Translations under genes and position numbers: made by a program
From: JBEIFW01 sp046081125
GTDB taxonomy: Bacteria > Actinomycetota > Acidimicrobiia > Acidimicrobiales > Ilumatobacteraceae
DNA length: 64,000 bases
Assembly (NCBI GenBank): GCA_046081125.1
Contig: JBJTVH010000007.1
Coordinates: 1-64,000, forward strand
Direction: 5' to 3'
In this document: piece after piece, positions 49,428 through 58,668 of the stretch
Layout: each line of letters starts with the position of its first letter
Numbering within the stretch: position 1 is the stretch's first letter
Notes under the pieces: model-generated
Told to the model about the DNA's origin: nothing
Seen by the model: the letters and a program-made list of their open reading frames with translations, nothing else
Database searches by the model: none

Positions 49428-51958
49428 TCAGCGGTCCCGGTTCACCAGCGCGAGCACCGGTGCCCGCGAGACCCGATGGGCGGGCAACGCCGCGGCGGCG
49501 ACGCCGGCAGCGACCGCCACGAGGAGGGTCACCGCGAGGCGGGTCCACGGCACGACGACGCGGGGAAGGTTGCTGCCTCCGGTCACGTCGATCAGCGCCC
49601 AGCCGAACGCGACGGCCACGGCGATGCCGATCGACGCCGCCACGAGCGACAGCAGCGCCGCTTCGAGCCGCACGATGCGACGGAGTTCCCGCCGTGTCGC
49701 CCCGACTGCCCGAAGCAGCCCGATCTCGCTCGAGCGTTCGCTGACGGCGAGTGCGGTGGTGTTGGCCACGCCGAGCAGGGCGATGAAGCTGGCGAGGTAG
49801 AGCACGCCGTCGATGAAGTTCCGGAACGCGTCGACCTCGCTGCCGCTGTTCGCGACGTGTTCGGCTCGGGTGGCGAGGAACGATCCGGGTGTGGATCGGA
49901 CCAGCGCCCGGACGGCCTGCTCGGCCGTGGCGGTCACGCTCGGGCCGACGTCGACGAGCACCAGCGAGTCGAGCAGGCCCCCGACGACGGTGTCGAGCGT
50001 CTGGCGGTCGGCGAAGTAGGCGGGAGCGTCGAAGCCACCGGTGCTGCGGGCGACGACGGCGACGATCGTCGCCTCGAGCGTGGTGCGCTCGAACTCGATC
50101 ACCAGGGTGCGGCCGAGCAGCGTCGGGTCGTCGCCGACCACGGCGATCCCGCTCGAGCGGACGTCGTCGAGGTCACCGGCGATCGGGTCGAGGTCGAACA
50201 GCGCCGGGAACCGCATGCGGTCGATACCGCCGATGGCCGCGGGCTGCCCGGCCACGATCCCCTCCGCGACGGCGAGCGACGCGACCGAGGCGGCCTCCGG
50301 GAGCGTCCCGATCCGTCCGGCCAGCGTGGGGTCGATCGTCGCGAAGTCGGCCGTCGCCGAGGTGACGACCAGGTCGGCCCGCAGGCCTTCGCGAACGTCG
50401 GTCCCGACCGCGCTGGTGAGCGAGCTGGTGATGATCGCGAACACGGTCACCATGGCCGCGCCCAGCATGAGCGCGAGCGCCGTGGAGGATGCTCGGCGGG
50501 GGCTCGCCGCCAGGTTCCCGGCGGCGATCACGCCCCGCACGCCGACCGTGCGGCGGGCCACCGGTGCACACCAGCGAGCGGCGGTGGTCACGATCGCGGG
50601 GCCGCACAGCACGAGCGCGGGGACGACTGCGGCGGCGAGCACGAGCCAGGTCGCGCTCGCCTGCACCACCGCGGCGACGCCACCGACGACGGCGAGCGCG
50701 CCGAGCACGAGCCCGGCCGTGGTCCGCATCGTGCTCACGACGCGCGGCTCGGCCGCGCTGTCGCGCAGCGCCTCGATGGGCGGCGTCGCTGCGGCGCGGC
50801 GCGCTGGGATCCACGCCGACAGCAGCGTGGCGCCCACCCCGACCGTCGCGGCGATCGAGATCGACGTCGGGCTGACGATCGACGGTCCGGTCAGGAGGGT
50901 GACTCCCGTGAGCCCGACGAGCCAGCGCAGCACACCGACGCCGGCCACACCGCTCGCGAGTCCGAGCGACGTCGCTACCGTCCCGATGAACAACGCCTCG
51001 ACGACCACGCCGCCGAGGACCTGACGACGCTCGGCGCCGATCGCACGCAGCAGACCCGACTCCCGCCGCCGGCGGGCAACGGTGAGCGCGAACGTGTTGA
51101 AGATGATCGTCACCCCGATCAGCATGGCGATCACGGCGAAGGCGAGGAGGAACACGGTCAGGAACTGCAACGGCGACGTTGCGGCGTCCTGCAAGGTCGC
51201 GACGTGGACGGGCCCGTCGGTGACGGTGGTGTCGGGGATCGTCGAGAGGCGACGGAGCACGTCGGCACGGTCGGATCCGTCCTCGATGTCGACGAGCACC
51301 TCGGTCGGCGCCTCGGCATCGAGCCATCCGGGCACCGCCGGCTGGGGCATGATCACCGTGCGCTGCAGCGGGGCTGCGTCCGCCGACGCAAAGGTGGCGA
51401 TACCGGTGATGGTTGCGCCGTGCATCCCGGTCGCGGTCAGGACCTGGACGGCGTCGCCCGGTGCGACGCCGGCGTCCCGGGCGAGGGACCGATCGATCAC
51501 GATCTCTCCGGTGGCCACCGGCGGTCGCCCGCTGACGAGTCGGAACGGGTTGAGCGACGGCTCGGCGATCCAGTTGCGACCCACGTCGCTCGCCGTGCCG
51601 ACACCGACCGACGACCCGTCGACGACGAGCTTTGCGAAGCCGGTCCATTGCGGGGCAGCGGCGGCGACCCCGTCGAGGGCGCTGACGCGCTCGGCGATGT
51701 CGGGAGCCAGCGACCGCCGGACCGAGCCTGCCAGTTCGCCGGGGCCGCCGTCGGATTCGCCGAGGACCACGCCCTGCACCACGGCGTCGGTTCCGGCCAG
51801 GGCGCGGGCGATGTCGTCGGCCGCTCGTCCCCGCATGGAGTCGGTCAGGACCAGGGTCGCCGTGAGGAACCCGACGGACAGCATGATCGCCAGTCCGGTG
51901 AGGACGAACCGGCTGCGGCTCGCCGTGACGCTGCGAAGCGCACTTCTGACCAGGCCGA

Positions 51959-51962
<4 letters not shown>
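49428..51962 (-). CDS. FtsX-like ABC permease (MacB/LolCE type)
   Basis: An 844-aa permease with a FtsX domain at both ends: N-terminal helix FVLTGLAIMLSVGFLTATLV, first FtsX block FLLAFAVIAMLIGVTIIFNT, and a second at the C-terminus (LYLASFIALLGVANTTALAV). Two large extracytoplasmic domains lie between them. It would expel lipids, peptides or antibiotics using the upstream ATPase. ATG 51962 overlaps the ATPase stop (ATGA). The following kinase/regulator pair suggests a cell-envelope stress sensor-exporter like BceAB-RS. Confidence 0.92.
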
Positions 51963-52747
<785 letters not shown>

Positions 52748-52856
52748 GGGACCTCCGATGCGTGGGCGGTGTCCTCACGATGACGACGTCGGCCCCGGGC
52801 CACATCCGCCCACCGGAGGTGCCGCGTACTCGCACGGGAGTATCGAGGCTGGCGCC

Positions 52857-53155
52857 GTGCGCGAGGCTGACACCGTGATGCTCGCCAGCCTGCATCGAGT
52901 CCGTGAGGTGGCGGGTCGGCACCTCACGGAGGGCCCGCTACCGGTCGACGTCTTGGCCGCCGCCTTGGTGGCGGACGGGGTGGAGTTGGGTGCCGACCCC
53001 GCCGATCGGGTGCTCGAGGCCCTCGACGCCAGCACGGCGTTCGTCGAGCTGGCCGGGGAGCGGTGGTGCTGGGTGCCGTCGATCGCCGACGGGGTCACCT
53101 GGACGACCGTGCTCGACCCGGACGACGCCGACCACGACGTCCTGCCCGTCGAGGA
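52857..53155 (+). pseudogene. 5' fragment of an unknown actinobacterial protein
   Basis: About 100 residues of protein-like sequence (VREVAGRHLTEGPLPVDVLA, LVADGVELGADPADRVLEAL, WCWVPSIADGVTWTTVLDPD, DDADHDVLPVE), resembling the N-terminus of large actinobacterial proteins with a winged-helix/SEC-C architecture. The coding character stops abruptly near 53155 where it meets the end of an antisense Fic fragment. The family assignment is weak. Confidence 0.4.
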
Positions 53156-53181
53156 CCGCGAACCTTGCCAGCGCCTCCACC

Positions 53182-53648
53182 GTCGCTGCGCGTCCCGGCG
53201 ACGAGCAACTGATGGAGTTCGAGGAGCGACGGAACGCTCAGCGGCCGGTCTGCGACCGTGAGGTACGCATCCTCAGCGGCGCGCACGTAGTTGAGGACTT
53301 CGAGGAGTTCCGGTGACCGGCGCGGCAGATCGTCGGGATCGACCTCGAGCACCTCGGTGGGGGGGCGTACGTGCCCTCGAGGGCGGAGGTGCTCTGCGCT
53401 TCTCGGCGTAGCCTCGGCCGGCGGAGCAGTGCCGGGTTGCGGATCTGCCGGCCAGCCTGGTCGAGCCGACCGATCGAGAACATCGCCTCGGAAGACAGCG
53501 CCCACGTGCGCGGGCTCAGTTCGATCTCCTCCGGAAGCGGATAGGGGGTCAAGGCGCAGTGCTCGTATTCCTCGCCGAAACGCCGATCGAAACCGCTGAT
53601 CGGCATCAGCGCACCGACCGGGCTCTCCCTGAACCGCTCGACCAACAC
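53182..53648 (-). pseudogene. Truncated and frameshifted Fic family protein
   Basis: Minus-strand N-terminal part of a Fic protein: RFRESPVGALMPISGFDRRF, YPLPEEIELSPRTWALSSEA, MFSIGRLDQAGRQIRNPALL, RREAQSTSALEGTYAP, then after a shift at a C run (seven C, 53359-53365) TEVLEVDPDDLPRRSPELLE, VLNYVRAAEDAYLTVADRPL and ELHQLLVAGTRSD. The catalytic HPFxDGNGR core is missing because the frame ends at about 53182. It normally AMPylates target proteins; here inactive. The 1-base deletion is at a homopolymer and could be a sequencing error, the truncation is not. Confidence 0.7.
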
Positions 53649-53773
53649 ATGTAAAGCATGGCCCTGCCGAACTCGTTGGGATTCAACGTCAGGGGGCCTC
53701 GGCGGCTGAGCTGCCGGGCAGCGCGGTCGGAGCGAGGTCGAGAATTCGCGCTTGCCCTCGGGGTGTGCCTCGC

Positions 53774-53779
53774 TACCCT
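53774..53779 (+). promoter_or_regulatory. -10 hexamer TACCCT
   Basis: Lies 7 nt before the GTG at 53787. Confidence 0.5.
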
Positions 53780-53786
53780 CACGAAG

Positions 53787-54467
53787 GTGGTCGACGAGCG
53801 TGACGAGACGACCTCGGCCGGTCGCGTCGGCTTCCGGCCGCTTCGCCGCGACGACTTCGCCATGTTGTGCGACTGGCTCGCCCGACCTCACGTCCTCGCG
53901 TGGTGGCACCACGATCCTTCGCCGGCCTCGGTCGAAGCCGACTTCGGACCCGGAATCGACGGTGAGGACCCGGTCGAGTACTTCATCGTGGCGATCGACG
54001 GCGACGAGTGCGCGTTCATCCAGAGCTGCCAGCTCCACGACGAGGACGAGTGGTGGAACGCCCTCCAGGTCGTCGACGCGCCACGCGACGCCTTCACCGT
54101 CGACTACTTCATTGCGGAACCTTCGCTGATCGGCCGTGGCCTCGGCACCGCGATGATCGGGGCGTTCCTCGCTGACCGATGGCGCCGCTACCCCGACGCG
54201 ACGTGCTCGATCGTCGATGTCGACCCGGCCAACCCGCCGTCATGGCGTGCCCTGGAGAAGAACGGCTACTGCGCCGTGTGGGAAGGCGAGCTCGACGTCA
54301 GCAATCCACGCGACCAGGGACCGACCCGCATCTACCGGCTCGAACGACCTGCCACAGATGGCCGCGCAGCACCACCACAGCCGCCACGACCTCACCCGTC
54401 GCACGTGTCCGTGCGAGCCAAGCCAAAGGATGAAGTCGCAATGAGCGATGACCTCTTCGGGCGTTGA
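53787..54467 (+). CDS. GNAT acetyltransferase, AAC(6')-like
   Basis: A 226-aa acetyltransferase. FRPLRRDDFAMLCDWLARPH matches the start of the AAC(6') and related rimJ-type enzymes; acetyl-CoA binding loop in LIGRGLGTAMIGAFLADRW; C-terminal RALEKNGYCAVWEGELD. It may acetylate an aminoglycoside or another amine. The natural C-terminus may be near RIYRLERPATDG (residue 190); the remaining 35 residues read into the next gene up to its nonsense codon. GTG start set by the promoter hexamer. Confidence 0.8.
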   Translation: MVDERDETTSAGRVGFRPLRRDDFAMLCDWLARPHVLAWWHHDPSPASVEADFGPGIDGEDPVEYFIVAIDGDECAFIQSCQLHDEDEWWNALQVVDAPRDAFTVDYFIAEPSLIGRGLGTAMIGAFLADRWRRYPDATCSIVDVDPANPPSWRALEKNGYCAVWEGELDVSNPRDQGPTRIYRLERPATDGRAAPPQPPRPHPSHVSVRAKPKDEVAMSDDLFGR

Positions 54468-54665
54468 GAGCCGCTCACCATCGACGAAGCTCGTCGTGAG
54501 CTCAACGCCGCGGCTGGCACGCTGACCGCGTGGGATGGCGGCGAGCTCTTGGAGTCGTCGCATCAGCACAACGTGTGGTGCCGCCGCCCCGATGGCGCCT
54601 GTGCGTTCGACGTGACGATCGGTGCGGGCGACGACCGTGCGTGGTCAGCAGCACCCGTGGCGTTC
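54441..54665 (+). pseudogene. 5' fragment of a nucleotidyltransferase-like gene with nonsense codon
   Basis: ATG 54441 (AAAGGA upstream) reads MSDDLFGR, then TGA at codon 9 (54465-54467), then continues in frame EPLTIDEARRELNAAAGTL, AWDGGELLESSHQHNVWCRR, PDGACAFDVTIGAGDDRAW, typical of actinobacterial nucleotidyltransferase-like proteins, before the similarity stops near 54665. The TGA replaces no known Cys, so Sec is unlikely. Broken. Confidence 0.5.
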
Positions 54666-54699
54666 GCTCGTCCACACGCATGCGCCGCAGTGTTCCGCC

Positions 54700-54933
54700 G
54701 TCGACGTACACCACGTGCTCGACCTGCTCGGCGGCGCCGGCCTCGACCTCTGGGTCGACGGTGGCTGGGCCGTCGATGCACTCCTCGGCGAACAGACCCG
54801 ACCGCATGCAGACCTCGACCTGGCCATCGCCCGCGCGGACTTCGACGCGGCGCTACGTCTGCTGACCTCGAGAGAGGGGCACCCGATACGGGTCGTCCCC
54901 CAAGATCCGACATCAGCGAACGCTCGGCGCTGA
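54700..54933 (+). pseudogene. Fragment of lincosamide-nucleotidyltransferase-like gene
   Basis: VHHVLDLLGGAGLDLWVDGG, WAVDALLGEQTRPHADLDLA and IARADFDAALRLLTS are the first 70 residues of a Lnu/NTP_transf_5 nucleotidyltransferase, with the catalytic GGW...D-x-D pattern. The rest is missing and the frame ends at 54933. A relic of another resistance-type enzyme beside the AAC(6')-like gene. Confidence 0.55.
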
Positions 54934-55153
54934 CCGGGCACGTCCCCATTCGCCTTCAGGGTGAGTCGTCCTGTTGGGTCGGGAACTCCTGGGATGGGAT
55001 TCAGGTCTTCACCCGAGAGGCATCGACGGGGACCCCCAACGCGTTGGTCACCGGAGCTCACCTGGAACTTTCTGGCTGGTCGCGGCGACCTATCCCGGAG
55101 GGCGCCGCCCCAATCCCCTGAACCGCCCGAACCCCGGTGAGGAGAACCACGCG

Positions 55154-56689
55154 ATGAGCGATCCGACGTTGAACGATAAAGAGGGAGCGGTGGCGTCTAC
55201 CACGGGTGATCGGGACGACTCGTCGAGTCGCCAGTGGCGCTCGCTGTGGCGGGTGCACTTCTACTCGGGCATGTTCGCGCTGCCGTTCATCTTGTTGATG
55301 GCGATCACCGGCTTGGTGATCCTGTACACCGACCCGATCCAGCAGCTGACCGAAGGTGACGTTCGATCGGTCTCGGCGAGCTCGGCTGAGTTCGTGTCGT
55401 TCGATCAGCAAGCAGCTGCGGTACAGGCTGCGTACCCGGCCGGCAAAGTGCTCGATCTCAGACCGCCGGCCGACCCGGGCTCGTCCACCCGGTTCTTCGT
55501 CGATGACGGCAGCGCCAAGGGGGTCCACGCGTTCGTCGACCCCTACACCGGGAAGGTCCTGGGCGACTCCAAGCCCGGCGGTGGTGTGATCGGCTTGGCC
55601 AACAGGTTGCACGGCTACCTCAACAACGATTCGATCACGATCAGGCTGCCGGCGGTCGCGGCGCTGTGGGACGGCGGCGCCGTGATGCGCGAGTACGTGG
55701 TGGGTGATCTGATCCTGGAGATCCTCGGTGTCTGGACGCTCGTGCTCATCGGCTCAGGGCTATACCTGTTCTGGCCGCGACGTTCGCGGCAGAGCCAGGG
55801 ATCGAAAGGCCCGCGGCGTTTGTTCACGGTGAGGTGGGGCGCGGGTGGTCGGGCGCGTTGGCGCGACCTTCATGGCCTGGCCGGGTTCGTGATGATCCCG
55901 GTGATGATCCTCACGATCGTCTCAGGGATGGGATGGTCGACCTACTGGGCGGAGAACTTCAGCTCGCTCGCCAAGGAGCTCACGCCCGGTAACCCGGCCG
56001 AGAACACTGCGAGCACCACCGTGACACGCGGCGACCTCGACCGGTTCGGCAACCAGATCCCATGGGCGACCGGAGATTTCGTGATTCCCGCAAGCTACGC
56101 CCCCGAGGCGTCCGATGGCTCGGTGCCCGCACCGATCAGCCTCGACAGGATGGTCCAGGTTGCCCAGGACGAAGGCATGAAGCCCGGGTACACGATCTCG
56201 TTCCCAGCCAACGATGTCGACGAGGCCGGCAATCCCGTCTACGGGAGCTTCACCTTGTACAACTCATGGCCACGCACGACCGGTGAAGCACGCGACGTGT
56301 TCATCGATCAGTTCACCGGCGCCAAGCTCGACGAGCAGAAGGTGTACGGCAACGGTCCGATCTCCGTCGGCATGGACTACATGGTGAGCACCCACATGGG
56401 CACCCAACTCGGCCTCTTCAGCAGGATCTTCATGACCGTGCTGTGCGTCTTGTCGATCTGGTCAGTAGTCAGCGCGTTCATCATGTTCTGGAAGCGCCGT
56501 CGGCCCGGCACCCTCGGCCTACCCCGCCGACCCGTCGACGCCGGCTTCACCTGGAAGGTCGCCGCCGTCGCGGTCACCCTCGGGATCGTCTTCCCGCAGT
56601 GGGCGGTCGTCGCTCTGCTCATCATCGGGTTCGACAAGTTCGTGATCCGAAAGGTGCCAGGCCTGCGCCGCACGTTCGGTCAGGGATGA
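55154..56689 (+). CDS. PepSY-associated TM protein (PiuB-like)
   Basis: A 511-aa inner membrane protein. N-terminal PepSY TM helix SLWRVHFYSGMFALPFILLM, further TM helices WTLVLIGSGLYLFWP and GLAGFVMIPVMILTIVSGMG, a large extracytoplasmic PepSY domain (AFVDPYTGKVLGD, VFIDQFTGAKLDEQ) and C-terminal helices. Such proteins are associated with iron/siderophore uptake or reduction. GAGGAG upstream. The next gene, a copper chaperone, begins within its stop (ATGA). Confidence 0.85.
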   Translation: MSDPTLNDKEGAVASTTGDRDDSSSRQWRSLWRVHFYSGMFALPFILLMAITGLVILYTDPIQQLTEGDVRSVSASSAEFVSFDQQAAAVQAAYPAGKVLDLRPPADPGSSTRFFVDDGSAKGVHAFVDPYTGKVLGDSKPGGGVIGLANRLHGYLNNDSITIRLPAVAALWDGGAVMREYVVGDLILEILGVWTLVLIGSGLYLFWPRRSRQSQGSKGPRRLFTVRWGAGGRARWRDLHGLAGFVMIPVMILTIVSGMGWSTYWAENFSSLAKELTPGNPAENTASTTVTRGDLDRFGNQIPWATGDFVIPASYAPEASDGSVPAPISLDRMVQVAQDEGMKPGYTISFPANDVDEAGNPVYGSFTLYNSWPRTTGEARDVFIDQFTGAKLDEQKVYGNGPISVGMDYMVSTHMGTQLGLFSRIFMTVLCVLSIWSVVSAFIMFWKRRRPGTLGLPRRPVDAGFTWKVAAVAVTLGIVFPQWAVVALLIIGFDKFVIRKVPGLRRTFGQG

Positions 56690-57156
56690 GACGCAGAGCC
56701 GCTGCTCTGCTCATCGGCAGCCTGCTCCTCGCCGGGTGCGGTGGCGCACCTCGCGGGTTCGGCGCGTCAGGCGCGTGGTCACGCCCGACACCAGCGACCG
56801 CGACGAACGGCGTCGTCTACCTTGAGTTGCGCAGCAACACCCGTGACGCCCTGATCGGGGTCGACGTCCCGGCCGGTATCGCCGCCCACGCCGAACTGCA
56901 CACCTCCAACGCAGCGGGGAGCGGCGGACACCAACACGGTGCGGTCGGCAGTGACACCGTGACGATGGTGCAGGTCACGCAGGTCGACATCGATGCCGGC
57001 ACCTCGATCGAGTTCCGACCAGGAGGCAACCACATCATGCTGGTCGACCTCGCTCGCCCACTCGTGCTCGGTGACACCTTCGTGGCCACGCTCCGCTTCG
57101 CCTCGGGCCGGACGCTCGACGTGAGCGTCACGGTGTCCGACAACCCCCCGAGCTGA
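56686..57156 (+). CDS. PCu(A)C copper chaperone lipoprotein
   Basis: A 156-aa exported lipoprotein, lipobox LLLAGC. PCuAC fold: GAWSRPTPATATNGVVYLEL, HAELHTSNAAGSGGHQHGAV, then GGNHIMLVDLARPLVLGDTF. The Met/His copper ligands are seen in H-x-M-like HIM and the His-rich GGHQHG. It delivers Cu(I) to cytochrome oxidase. Overlaps the PepSY gene by four bases. Confidence 0.88.
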   Translation: MRRRAAALLIGSLLLAGCGGAPRGFGASGAWSRPTPATATNGVVYLELRSNTRDALIGVDVPAGIAAHAELHTSNAAGSGGHQHGAVGSDTVTMVQVTQVDIDAGTSIEFRPGGNHIMLVDLARPLVLGDTFVATLRFASGRTLDVSVTVSDNPPS

Positions 57157-57390
57157 CCCCAAGGGTCCGGCGGGTGTGTCTCCGAGCCGTTGGAACGGCC
57201 GGGTGAGCCGCTCTCGGTCGGGGCGGGGGATGCCGGGGCCGTTGTCGACGATGCGCACGGTGACGGGGCCGGTCTGGTCGGCGTGCGCGTCGATCGTGAG
57301 CAGTGTGGTGGCGGGTTGGTGCCGCACCGCGTTCGCGACGAGGTTGGCAAGCGCCCGTTCGGGGAGGACGGGGTCGGTGCGCACGGACCG
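57157..57390 (-). pseudogene. Fragment of a sensor histidine kinase ATPase domain
   Basis: Minus-strand residues SVRTDPVLPERALANLVANA (N-box), VRIVDNGPGIPRPDRERLTR (G1) and PFQRLGDT (F-box) come from the HATPase domain of a KdpD-like kinase; the G2 box and everything upstream are absent. It is wedged between the PCuAC stop and the siderophore-interacting protein gene. Confidence 0.6.
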
Positions 57391-57435
57391 CCGCAGCAGC
57401 CCTCGCTGCCGCTGCCGTCGTGCAGTCCCGTTCAC

Positions 57436-58152
57436 TCATTCGAGGCCACGTCGACCTGGTTTCCAGTAGGTGTGGGTTCGGACACGACCCGGCGCGATGG
57501 CTGATGCGACTGCGGCACGTCTCGCGGTTCGGGTGAGGCCGTGTTCGCCGACGCAAAGGAGTCGGAGGTCGTCGTCATCGTCCCTGCGGTGGCTGCGGAT
57601 CCAGGCCTCGATGTGCTCGTGACGGGCGTGGACGGTCACGTGCTGGGCCGTGGTTCCGACGACGCGAGCGATGACCGATGGGTCGATATCGGCGTCCCTG
57701 CTGAACACCGCGATGGCCACCCGTCGGGTTGGCTCGTCAGAGCACGTTCGGTGGGTAAGGGCGGCGATCGTGGCGAGCCCGGTGAGGTCTGACGCGATGA
57801 GGAGCAGGCCGTCTCCAGCCGATGGGAGTACGGGGCTCGCCGGTCCGCGGATGGTCAGGGTGTCCGCGGTGGTGACGGTGTTTATCAAGGGAGCAGCGGC
57901 GCCGTCGGGGTTTCGTTGGATGATGAGTCGGAACTCGTGTCCAGTGGCTTCGGCAATGGTGTAGCGGCGCCAGGTGCCGGTGGGCCCCGGCCCGTTGCCG
58001 TCGACCCGGAGAGCGAGTACCTGCCCCGCTTCGAACGTCGCTGGGGAGGTGCACGAGATCTCGACCAGTGCCTCGGTGAGGTCGGTTCGGCTCGTGATGT
58101 GCGCTCGGTAGGGAACGAGCTTGGCGCGTAGGCGTCCAGCAATCGTGGTCAT
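57436..58152 (-). CDS. Siderophore-interacting protein (FAD/NAD reductase-like)
   Basis: A 238-aa flavoprotein of the SIP/ViuB family: YRAHITSRTDLTEALVEISC and the FAD-binding GTWRRYTIAEATGHEF, GDGLLLIASDLTGLATIAAL, with the conserved C-terminus GRVRTHTYWKPGRRGLE. It would reduce ferric siderophores or act as a ferredoxin-like reductase. ATG 58152 overlaps the stop of a 25-codon small reading frame (ATGA). It forms a run with darcynin. Confidence 0.8.
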   Translation of the reverse strand: MTTIAGRLRAKLVPYRAHITSRTDLTEALVEISCTSPATFEAGQVLALRVDGNGPGPTGTWRRYTIAEATGHEFRLIIQRNPDGAAAPLINTVTTADTLTIRGPASPVLPSAGDGLLLIASDLTGLATIAALTHRTCSDEPTRRVAIAVFSRDADIDPSVIARVVGTTAQHVTVHARHEHIEAWIRSHRRDDDDDLRLLCVGEHGLTRTARRAAVASAIAPGRVRTHTYWKPGRRGLE

Positions 58153-58226
58153 CGCCGGCGGTGGAGGCGGGTGAGTTCGAGCCCGTCGACAGGGAGGCCG
58201 ATGCTGACGTTGTCGAGCCGGCTCAC
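58149..58226 (-). CDS. Small coupled reading frame, 25 codons
   Basis: GTG AGC CGG CTC ... TGA: product VSRLDNVSIGLPVDGLELTR followed by LHRRR. Its GTG overlaps the darcynin stop (GTGA) and its TGA overlaps the SIP start (ATGA), so all three would be read as a chain. No homology recognised; it could be a coupling device, a real small protein or the end of a degraded gene. Confidence 0.45.
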   Translation of the reverse strand: MSRLDNVSIGLPVDGLELTRLHRRR

Positions 58227-58600
58227 AATGGATCGACCTCGTAGTGCATGGCGTAGGCGTTCTCGATCGAAGCGACGATGTCGACGACCTCGAAGTAGGT
58301 GCCCCAGAAGGGAGTCTCGCGGAGCTCCTCGACGATCGCCTGGTACGACAGCAGCGTCGTGGTCTCCCACATCACGACGTCGGTGTAGGCAGCGTTGAAC
58401 GCTTCGCTGTCGAAGAACCGCATCGAGACGTCGGGATGACGGCCAAGCAGCGGGACGATCGTGTCGCCCAGGAACGCGAACCGCTCCGTCGGAGTGAGCG
58501 CGAGCCAGGTCGGTGTCGTCCTGACGAGCATGAAGAACACATGGTTCACCTGCCGGGCAGGGGGGGCGGTCGGCGCGGGTTGCGTATCGGTTGTCGTCAT
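58223..58600 (-). CDS. Darcynin family protein
   Basis: A 125-aa protein matching the darcynin family: HVFFMLVRTTPTWLALTPTE, RFAFLGDTIVPLLGRHPDVS, MRFFDSEAFNAAYTDVVMWE and ELRETPFWGTYFEVVDIVAS. The family is a dimeric alpha-beta-barrel relative with no settled function. ATG 58600 is fixed by TACCGT 7 nt upstream; the GTG at 58609 would overlap it. Divergent from the LysR gene with a candidate regulator site between. Confidence 0.85.
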   Translation of the reverse strand: MTTTDTQPAPTAPPARQVNHVFFMLVRTTPTWLALTPTERFAFLGDTIVPLLGRHPDVSMRFFDSEAFNAAYTDVVMWETTTLLSYQAIVEELRETPFWGTYFEVVDIVASIENAYAMHYEVDPL

Positions 58601-58607
58601 GGCTGTC

Positions 58608-58613
58608 ACGGTA
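58608..58613 (-). promoter_or_regulatory. -10 hexamer TACCGT
   Basis: Minus strand, 7 nt before the ATG at 58600. Confidence 0.5.
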
Positions 58614-58637
58614 CGGAGACACGCGGTTGTCGTCTAC

Positions 58638-58650
58638 TGCATGTTTTGCA
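58638..58650. promoter_or_regulatory. LysR-type T-N11-A operator candidate
   Basis: TGCATGTTTTGCA: GCA/TGC inverted arms within a T-N11-A frame, in the divergent darcynin-LysR promoter region, where LysR regulators normally bind. Confidence 0.45.
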
Positions 58651-58655
58651 AGCCG

Positions 58656-58661
58656 TAACTT
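58656..58661 (+). promoter_or_regulatory. -10 hexamer TAACTT
   Basis: Lies 7 nt before the GTG at 58669. Confidence 0.45.
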
Positions 58662-58668
58662 GCGTGCT

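Noticed and set aside
54465..54467. Second in-frame TGA that could be selenocysteine
   Set aside because: It falls in MSDDLFGR-[TGA]-EPLTID with no Cys expected, there is no nearby hairpin of the right spacing, and the gene is truncated further on; a nonsense mutation is simpler.
57128..57556. 142-codon frame in front of the SIP gene as an intact gene
   Set aside because: Only part of it resembles a histidine kinase, in a different frame; called a fragment instead.
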